Positions 58,559 through 64,000 of a DNA stretch of 64,000 bases are shown one piece after another (position 1 is the first letter of the stretch; each line of letters opens with the position of its first letter). The notes below the pieces were generated by a model. The model saw nothing but the letters and a program-made list of their open reading frames with translations, ran no database searches and was not told where the DNA came from. Both the position numbers and the translations under genes were made by a program. The DNA is from Streptomyces sp. NBC_00483 (lineage in GTDB: Bacteria > Actinomycetota > Actinomycetes > Streptomycetales > Streptomycetaceae): positions 2,542,001 to 2,606,000 of the forward strand of contig NZ_CP107880.1 in the NCBI RefSeq assembly GCF_036013745.1, written 5' to 3'.

Positions 58559-60232
58559 TCACTGCCGCAGCTCCCTGCGCAGGATCTTGCCGCTCGCCGT
58601 CTTCGGGAGCTCGACCAGGACCTCGACCTCGCGCGGGTACTTGTACGCGGCGAGGCGCTCCTTGCAGTACGCGGACAGGTCCTCGGGGCTCGCTTCCGCC
58701 CCGGGGCGCAGGCTCACGTAGGCCTTCACGCTCTCGCCCCGGTACGCGTCGGGGATGCCGACGACCGCCGCCTCGCGCACGGCGGGGTGGCCGTAGAGGA
58801 CGTCCTCGACCTCGCGGGGCCACACCTTGAACCCGGACGCGTTGATCATGTCCTTCTTGCGGTCGACGACGTACAGCCAGCCGTCCTCGTCCATGAAGCC
58901 GATGTCGCCGGTGCGCAACTCACCGTCGGGGAAGCCCTCTTCCGTCGCCTCCGGACGGCGCCAGTAGCCGGGCACGACCTGCGGGCCGCGCACCGCGATC
59001 TCGCCCTGCTCCCCGAAGGGCACGTCCTTCCCGTGGTCGTCGATGATGCGGACCACCGAGTCCGGCCCCGGCACGCCCACCGCGAGCGTCCCCGACGCCG
59101 GGTCGACGGGCGCCTCGACGCCCGGCGGCACGGACGCGCAGGGCGCCGTGCACTCGGTCAGGCCGTAGCCGTTGTGGATGTACGGGCCGAAGGCGGCGCG
59201 GAACTTCTCCACCAGGGCGGGCGGCACGGGCGCGCCGCCCGACGAGATCGAGTGGAAGGACGCGAAGTGCTCGCGCGTCGCCTGCGGCTGCGCGCCGAGC
59301 GCCATGAAGGCCGTCGAGGGGCCGACCGTGTACGCGGGCCGGTGCTCGGTGAACGCGTCGAGGACGACGCCCGGCTCGAAGCGGTAGGCGAGCGCGAGGG
59401 TGCCCGCGTTGGCGAAGGAGGCGACGAGCTCGCAGACCATGCCGGTGATGTGGAACAGCGGCGCGAGCGCGAAGTAGACGGCTCCTTCGGGCAGGCCGAG
59501 GCCCGTGCGCTGGCGCTCCGCGTTGAAGGTGATGTTGCGGTGCAGGTTGGTGGCGCCCTTCGGGGTGCCGCTGGTGCCCGACGTATAGCTGATCAACGCG
59601 ATGTCGTCGCCGGACAGGTCGCGGTCGGCCGGTGCCTTGTGCCCCGCGTGCGCGACCGCGACGAGGTCGTCGGCGTCCGACGCCCCCGGTTCGACCCGCT
59701 CGAAGTTCAGCACCCGCTCGTCGCCCCGCGTCTGGAGGTCCAGCTCGCAGGCGGTCAGGGCGATGCGTACGGGAGAGTCGACCGCGGTCTCGCGCAGATA
59801 CGACTCCCAGGCCCGGTCCGAGCAGACGAGCCCGGTCACCTCGGCGTCGTGCAGGACGTGCCGCACCTCCCCCGCCTTGTACATCGGGTTCACCGGGACC
59901 ACGACGGCGCCCGCCTTGAACGCGCCGAGCAGCGCGAGCACGAAGTGCGGCGAGTTCTGCAGCATGATCGCGACGCGGTCGCCGCGCTCCAGGCCGCGGG
60001 CGGCGAGATGACCGGCCACGGAGTCGGAGAGCGCGTCCACGTCGGCGTACGAGAGGCGGCCGTCGAAGTAGGCGAGGGCCGCGCGGTCCGGGGCGCGGCG
60101 CACCGCGTCGGCGAAGGCGTGCACGACGGTGGCGGCCGGGGTGATCGGGGCCTTCTGCGCGTCGTTGAGGACGCCCAGCCAGGGCCTGGCCTCGTAGATC
60201 GAAGCGGACTGTCCCTGCGAATCGTGCACCAT
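58559..60232 (-). CDS. AMP-binding acyl-CoA ligase (long-chain-fatty-acid / aromatic-acid CoA ligase)
   Basis: The 557-residue enzyme activates a carboxylic acid as acyl-AMP and transfers it to CoA. Landmarks are the P-loop-like YTSGTSGTPKGA, NGYGLTECTAP, GELRTGDIGFMDEDGWLYVVDRKKDM and the C-terminal PKTASGKILRREL with the catalytic Lys. There is no carrier-protein domain, so it is not an NRPS. It starts at 60232 with GGAGAT-like spacing, and a TetR-type operator lies in its 5' region. The fatty or aromatic acid it uses is undefined. Confidence 0.93.
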   Translation of the reverse strand: MVHDSQGQSASIYEARPWLGVLNDAQKAPITPAATVVHAFADAVRRAPDRAALAYFDGRLSYADVDALSDSVAGHLAARGLERGDRVAIMLQNSPHFVLALLGAFKAGAVVVPVNPMYKAGEVRHVLHDAEVTGLVCSDRAWESYLRETAVDSPVRIALTACELDLQTRGDERVLNFERVEPGASDADDLVAVAHAGHKAPADRDLSGDDIALISYTSGTSGTPKGATNLHRNITFNAERQRTGLGLPEGAVYFALAPLFHITGMVCELVASFANAGTLALAYRFEPGVVLDAFTEHRPAYTVGPSTAFMALGAQPQATREHFASFHSISSGGAPVPPALVEKFRAAFGPYIHNGYGLTECTAPCASVPPGVEAPVDPASGTLAVGVPGPDSVVRIIDDHGKDVPFGEQGEIAVRGPQVVPGYWRRPEATEEGFPDGELRTGDIGFMDEDGWLYVVDRKKDMINASGFKVWPREVEDVLYGHPAVREAAVVGIPDAYRGESVKAYVSLRPGAEASPEDLSAYCKERLAAYKYPREVEVLVELPKTASGKILRRELRQ

Positions 60233-60277
60233 CGATCTCCTTCGAAAGCTCCCCGAAAGCTCCGGCCTGCCGGGCAG

Positions 60278-60294
60278 ACTAACCAGTCGGTATG
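60278..60294. promoter_or_regulatory. TetR-type operator upstream of the acyl-CoA ligase gene
   Basis: ACTAACCAGTCGGTATG (its complement reads CATACCGACTGGTTAGT) matches the site at 56686 over CATACCGACTGGT, 46 bases before the ligase ATG. Confidence 0.7.
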
Positions 60295-60395
60295 TCGCTG
60301 CGAAAGGGCTTCAGGGTGTCGGTTCGTTCCGCAGCGGGGATTCCGCGACTAGCGTGCGTGGCCACGCCAGTCCCCAAGATCACGGAGGTTCACCC

Positions 60396-61670
60396 ATGAA
60401 CGTGTCGAGACGAGGGCTGCTCGCGGCGAGTGCGGGCGTCGCGGGTGGCCTGGGCGTCGGCGGCGCAGAGGCGAGCGCCGCCCCCGGCAGCGTCGGAGCC
60501 GGCGGCCCCGGCATCGGTGGTCCCCGCCTTCGCACCGGCTTCGAGCGCCTCGTGGACAGCGGCTACGCGCTGCTCGCGGGCCAGAAGGTCGGCATGGTCA
60601 CCAATCCGACCGGCGTCACCCGCGACGTACGGCACATCGTCGACGTGATGCACGCCGACGAACAGGTCGACCTGAAGGCGGTGTTCGGGCCCGAGCACGG
60701 CTTCCGCGGCACCGCGCAGGCGGGCGGTTCCGAGGGGAAGACCGAGGACCCGGCGACCAAACTGCCGGTCTACGACACGTACTTGAAGAGCGGTCAGGCG
60801 CTCGCCGACATCTTCACGGAGTCCGGCGTCGACACGATCGTCTTCGACATCCAGGACGTGGGCGCGCGCTTCTACACGTACATCTGGACGCTCTACGACT
60901 GCATGGAGGCGGCCCAGCTCGCCGGCAAGAAGTTCGTGGTGCTCGACCGCCCGAACCCGGTCACCGGACGGAACGCCTACGGGCCCATCCTGGACCGGAA
61001 GTTCGCGAGCTTCGTGGGCCGCCGCGAGATCGCGCAAGCGCACGGCATGACGGTCACCGAGCTGGCCCGCCTGTTCAACGCCGAGTACCTGGAGCACCCC
61101 GTCGAGCTGGAGACGGTGCTGATGAGCGGCTGGAAGCGGCGGGACTTCTACGACGCCTCCGGCCTGCCCTGGGTGCCGCCGAGCCCCAATATGCCGACGC
61201 CCGACACGGCCCTCGTCTACTCCGGCACCTGCATGTTCGAGGGCACCCTGCTCTCCGAGGGCCGCGGCACCACCCGCCCCTTCGAACTGCTCGGTGCCGA
61301 GGGCATCGACGCGAGCTGGGCGGCGGCCGCCAATGAACTCGCCCTGCCCGGCGTGCACTTCAGGGAGGCGTACTTCGCGCCGACGTTCTCCAAGTTCCAG
61401 GGCAAGACGATCGGCGGCGTCCAGATCCACGTCGACGACCGCGAGGCGTTCGAGCCGGTACGCACCGGCATCGGCCTCCTGGTGACGGCCAAGAAGGCCT
61501 GGAAGGACTTCGGTTGGCGTCCCGACAACGCGATCGACCGGCTCACCGGGTCCACGCGGGTGCGCACGATGGTCGACGCGGGCGCGTCCACGGACGAGAT
61601 CGTCGGGGCGTGGCAGCAGGAGCTGGCCGCATTCCGGGGCGTACGGCGCAAGTACCTCACGTACAAGTAG
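60396..61670 (+). CDS. exported NamZ-type protein (DUF1343, exo-beta-N-acetylmuramidase-like)
   Basis: The 424-residue protein begins with a twin-arginine-type signal (SRRGLLAASAGVAGGLG, residues 4-20). The mature part matches the DUF1343/NamZ family: GYALLAGQKVGMVTNPTGV, VDLKAVFGPEHGFRGTAQAG, PVYDTY, DIQDVGARFYTYIWTL and LDRPNP. NamZ of Bacillus removes terminal MurNAc from peptidoglycan fragments, so cell-wall recycling is likely. ATG at 60396 follows GGAGG. An MHS permease gene follows after 48 bases. Confidence 0.9.
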   Translation: MNVSRRGLLAASAGVAGGLGVGGAEASAAPGSVGAGGPGIGGPRLRTGFERLVDSGYALLAGQKVGMVTNPTGVTRDVRHIVDVMHADEQVDLKAVFGPEHGFRGTAQAGGSEGKTEDPATKLPVYDTYLKSGQALADIFTESGVDTIVFDIQDVGARFYTYIWTLYDCMEAAQLAGKKFVVLDRPNPVTGRNAYGPILDRKFASFVGRREIAQAHGMTVTELARLFNAEYLEHPVELETVLMSGWKRRDFYDASGLPWVPPSPNMPTPDTALVYSGTCMFEGTLLSEGRGTTRPFELLGAEGIDASWAAAANELALPGVHFREAYFAPTFSKFQGKTIGGVQIHVDDREAFEPVRTGIGLLVTAKKAWKDFGWRPDNAIDRLTGSTRVRTMVDAGASTDEIVGAWQQELAAFRGVRRKYLTYK

Positions 61671-61718
61671 CCGCCGAGTGACCGGCATCTCGGGATCCGG
61701 GACGGGCATTCCGAGATA

Positions 61719-63077
61719 TTGACTGGACGGTACACGGACAACGACAGTTCGGTCGTGCTCAAAGACGAATCGACCAGGGAAGACCTCGCCGAGGCGGAAC
61801 CGGCGCAGGCTCAGCCGGAGAGCCTGCGCCGCGTGGCCGTGGCCAGCTTCATCGGCACGGCCATCGAGTTCTACGACTTCTACGTCTACGGAACGGCCGC
61901 CGCGCTCGTCCTCAACGCCGCGTTCTTCCCGAACCTCACCCCGATCAACGCCACCCTCGCCTCGTTCTCGACGTACGCCGTCGCGTTCGCGGCCCGCCCG
62001 ATCGGCTCGCTGATCTTCGGCCACTTCGGCGACCGGATCGGCCGCAAGTCGGTCCTGGTGGCCTCGCTGCTCCTGATGGGCCTGTCGACGGCCTTCGTCG
62101 GCCTGCTGCCCGGGTACAGCACCCTCGGCCTGTGGGCGCCGATCCTCCTCGTGCTGCTCCGGTTCCTTCAGGGCGTCGGCCTCGGCGGCGAGTGGGGCGG
62201 GGCCGCGCTGCTCGCCGTGGAGCACGCGCCGCGCGGCAAACGCGGGTTGTTCGCCGCGTTCCCCCAACTCGGCCCGTCCGTAGGCTTCTTCGCCGCCACC
62301 GGCATCTTCTGGCTGCTTTCCGAGTCCCTCTCGGACGACGCCTTCAAGTCGTGGGGCTGGCGCATCCCGTTCCTGCTGTCGTTCCTCCTCGTGGCGGTCG
62401 GCCTGTTCGTCCGCCTGAAGATCAGCGAGACGCCGGTCTTCGCCAAGGTGATGGCGGAGCAGGAGGCCAGCAGGGCACCGGCGTTGGAGGTCTTCAAGCG
62501 GCACCCGAAGGAGATCCTGCTCGGCGCGGGCGGCATGATCATCGCGTACGGGCTCTTCTACACGGCCACGACGTACTGCCTCGCCTACGGCACCACGACG
62601 CTCGGCATCCCGCGCTCCACGATGCTCGCCGTGTCGCTTGTGGCGTGCCTGTTCCTCGCGGCCGGCACCTGGCTCGCGGCGACCCGCTCCGACGGTCGCG
62701 GCCGCCGCAAGATGGTGCTCATCGGTTCGAGCCTCGCCATCGTGTGGGGCCTGGCCCTGTTCCCGCTGATGGACACCGAGAAGCCGGTGCTCATCGCCCT
62801 CGCGCTCGGCGGCGCCCTGTTCTGCATGGGCGTGGTGTACGGGCCGATGGGCGCGTATCTGCCGGAGCTGTTCGGGGCGAAGGTGCGCTACTCCGGCGCC
62901 TCCTTCGCGTACAACCTGGGTGGCGTCCTCGGCGGCGCCGTCTCCCCGCTCATCGCGACGCGACTGCAGAGCGCGCTCGGCTCTTCGTCGGTGGGCTGGT
63001 ACGTCAGCGCCATGGCGGTCGTGTCACTGCTGTGCGTGCTGGCCCTTCCGGAGACACGGGAGCGTCAACTTGATTGA
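61719..63077 (+). CDS. MFS permease of the metabolite:H+ symporter (MHS) family
   Basis: The permease of about 452 residues has 12 membrane segments and MHS features: FIGTAIEFYDFYVYGTAAALV, FGHFGDRIGRKS, GVGLGGEWGGAALLAVEHAP and WRIPFLLS. Substrates in this family are organic acids or compatible solutes. The start is uncertain: the frame opens with TTG at 61719, while GTG at 61755 is an alternative; neither has a good ribosome binding site. With the preceding NamZ-type gene it may import muropeptide-derived compounds (inference). Confidence 0.87.
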   Translation: MTGRYTDNDSSVVLKDESTREDLAEAEPAQAQPESLRRVAVASFIGTAIEFYDFYVYGTAAALVLNAAFFPNLTPINATLASFSTYAVAFAARPIGSLIFGHFGDRIGRKSVLVASLLLMGLSTAFVGLLPGYSTLGLWAPILLVLLRFLQGVGLGGEWGGAALLAVEHAPRGKRGLFAAFPQLGPSVGFFAATGIFWLLSESLSDDAFKSWGWRIPFLLSFLLVAVGLFVRLKISETPVFAKVMAEQEASRAPALEVFKRHPKEILLGAGGMIIAYGLFYTATTYCLAYGTTTLGIPRSTMLAVSLVACLFLAAGTWLAATRSDGRGRRKMVLIGSSLAIVWGLALFPLMDTEKPVLIALALGGALFCMGVVYGPMGAYLPELFGAKVRYSGASFAYNLGGVLGGAVSPLIATRLQSALGSSSVGWYVSAMAVVSLLCVLALPETRERQLD

Positions 63078-63082
63078 TACGT

Positions 63083-63096
63083 CCGTCAATTGACGG
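63083..63096. promoter_or_regulatory. perfect 14 bp palindrome after the MHS permease gene
   Basis: CCGTCAATTGACGG is an exact palindrome in the 101-base gap between the permease and the next gene. It could be an operator for the following gene or the top of a terminator (the stem has no long GC run, so the operator reading is favoured). Confidence 0.4.
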
Positions 63097-63178
63097 CGGA
63101 ACATCTGGCCAACCCCCGGGTACGGCGGGACGATGCGCGGCACGCGTTGCCGCACGACGCCTACCACGGGGGTTCGCC

Positions 63179-64000
63179 ATGTCCGCACCCAAGGCACGTC
63201 AAGCACCTGAAGTCCACGTCCGGCCCTACTGGGAGCTGAGGTTCGACGCCGACGGCGATCCGGATCCCCGGCAGCTCGCCACGCTCCTGCGCGAAGCGCG
63301 CCAGGTGCGCGATCTGGTGGTCTTCGCGCACGGCTGGAACAACAGCCGCTCCATCGCGATCCGCCTGTACGACCGCTTCTTCGCGCCGTTCCCCGGCCTG
63401 GCGCCCGGCGCCTCCCTCGGCTACGTGGGCGTCCTGTGGCCGTCCATGCGGTTCACGGACGAGCAGATCCCGGACTTCGACCGGTCGGCCGCCGACTCGA
63501 CCACGGCCGCCACCGTCCCGCGGACCACGCTCGACAAGGGCACCCGGCAGGGGCTCGCCGAGGCCTTCCCGCGCAGTGGGCCCGTCGTGGACCTGCTGGC
63601 GCGGCGCCTGGAGGAGCAGTCGGACGCGGCGTCCGCCTTCGACGAGTTCGGTGGTCTCGTACGGCAGTTGGTCGGGGTCGGGCCCTCGGTGTCCGGCTCC
63701 GACACCTCGGAGGACGGCGGGCCGCACAGCACGCCCGCGATGCTCCACGAGGACACCCGGGCGATGTGCCTGGAGTTCGCGGCGGCCCTGGAGACGGCGG
63801 CGGGCCCGGGCGCGGCGGAGGCCTTCCGGCTGCCCGGCGGGCTCGCCAAGGCGTGGAAGGGGGCGCATGAACTGCTGCGCCAGGCCACGTATTTCGCGAT
63901 GAAGCGGCGGGCGGGAAAGGTCGGCAAGGCCGGGCTCGGTCCTGCGCTCGGGCGTCTCGCCGAGGAGGCGCCGAAGGTGCGCGTGCACCTGGTGGGGCAC
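63179..64000 (+). CDS. alpha/beta-hydrolase-like protein, 3' end outside window
   Basis: The first 274 codons encode a hydrolase-like N-terminal region: YWELRFDADGDPDP, then LVVFAHGWNNSRS, whose HGWN resembles an oxyanion-hole loop. A long, partly disordered insert follows (about residues 95-205). The last visible residues, RVHLVGH, look like the beginning of the nucleophile elbow GHSxG, but the next base is missing. No signal peptide. GGGGGTTC precedes the ATG at 63179. The catalytic Asp/His and function cannot be seen here. Confidence 0.82.
   Translation, partial: MSAPKARQAPEVHVRPYWELRFDADGDPDPRQLATLLREARQVRDLVVFAHGWNNSRSIAIRLYDRFFAPFPGLAPGASLGYVGVLWPSMRFTDEQIPDFDRSAADSTTAATVPRTTLDKGTRQGLAEAFPRSGPVVDLLARRLEEQSDAASAFDEFGGLVRQLVGVGPSVSGSDTSEDGGPHSTPAMLHEDTRAMCLEFAAALETAAGPGAAEAFRLPGGLAKAWKGAHELLRQATYFAMKRRAGKVGKAGLGPALGRLAEEAPKVRVHLVGH

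Noticed and set aside
58559..60232. AMP-binding enzyme as part of a nonribosomal peptide cluster
   Set aside because: No carrier, condensation or thioesterase domain in the neighbourhood; the sequence is a stand-alone acyl-CoA ligase.
61719..61724. TTGACT as a -35 element of a promoter inside the MHS permease start
   Set aside because: No convincing -10 at 16-19 bases; it may instead be the TTG start region, so the call is left open.
1..64000. Insertion sequences, integrases, phage genes, CRISPR arrays, known riboswitches
   Set aside because: I saw no transposase or integrase motif, no array of spaced repeats and no recognisable riboswitch core on either strand.

Overview
The window is chromosomal DNA of a Streptomyces species or a very close relative. 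GC content is very high with strong third-position GC. Two chaplin genes (aerial hyphae) lie next to each other, mshC of mycothiol biosynthesis is present, GTG starts are common, and the dispersed GC-rich intergenic element typical of Streptomyces occurs at three places. From memory, the order mshC, SCO1664-type, DUF3090, phosphomutase, CorA, chaplins, M20 peptidase, gluconate genes resembles the S. coelicolor SCO1662-SCO1680 region. I see no insertion sequence, prophage, CRISPR array, rRNA, PKS or NRPS.

Layout. (1) 1-15516 is a catabolic island. Two subunits of a CoxS/CoxM-type molybdenum hydroxylase (minus) face a TetR-MarR fusion regulator, followed by an MFS transporter (minus). Divergent from that transporter runs a tight 11-gene plus-strand operon: aldehyde dehydrogenase, extradiol-type VOC dioxygenase, aspartate-dehydrogenase-like enzyme, alpha/beta hydrolase, cupin, two SDRs, a ThDP enzyme, a PDR/VanB-type reductase, an 80-residue helical protein and a Rieske oxygenase. 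It ends with an MFS permease broken by a one-base frameshift. The set reads as oxygenation, ring cleavage, hydrolysis and aldehyde processing of an aromatic or heteroaromatic compound; the substrate cannot be read from the sequence. (2) 15658-24001 holds a PAC2-family gene and mshC with its conserved neighbours, interrupted by a two-gene insert: a cytoplasmic-looking subtilisin-like protease and an extremely glutamine-rich protein that share a C-terminal domain. This pair is the best candidate for an undescribed system. (3) 24014-33660 holds housekeeping genes (ferritin-like, F420-type oxidoreductase, aldo/keto reductase), a RecD2-like protein with an eroded P-loop, the chaplins, an M20 peptidase and tRNA-Leu(GAG). 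(4) 33711-48541 holds a Ser/Thr kinase, then the pentose phosphate operon tkt-tal-zwf-opcA-pgi-gnd with a divergent AraC regulator, and next to it the gluconate genes gntR/gntK/gntP, so that gluconate kinase and 6-phosphogluconate dehydrogenase lie close together. (5) 48638-64000 is mixed: a sulfite-oxidase-fold molybdoenzyme with cytochrome b, permeases, a NUDIX hydrolase, DUF202 membrane proteins, a histidine-rich protein, a phosphotransferase/TetR/acyl-CoA-ligase group sharing an operator, a NamZ-type exported hydrolase, an MHS permease, and an alpha/beta hydrolase cut off by the window end.

All assignments come from reading translated sequence and motifs. No database search was run, and start codons are inferred from ribosome binding sites, overlaps and family N-termini.
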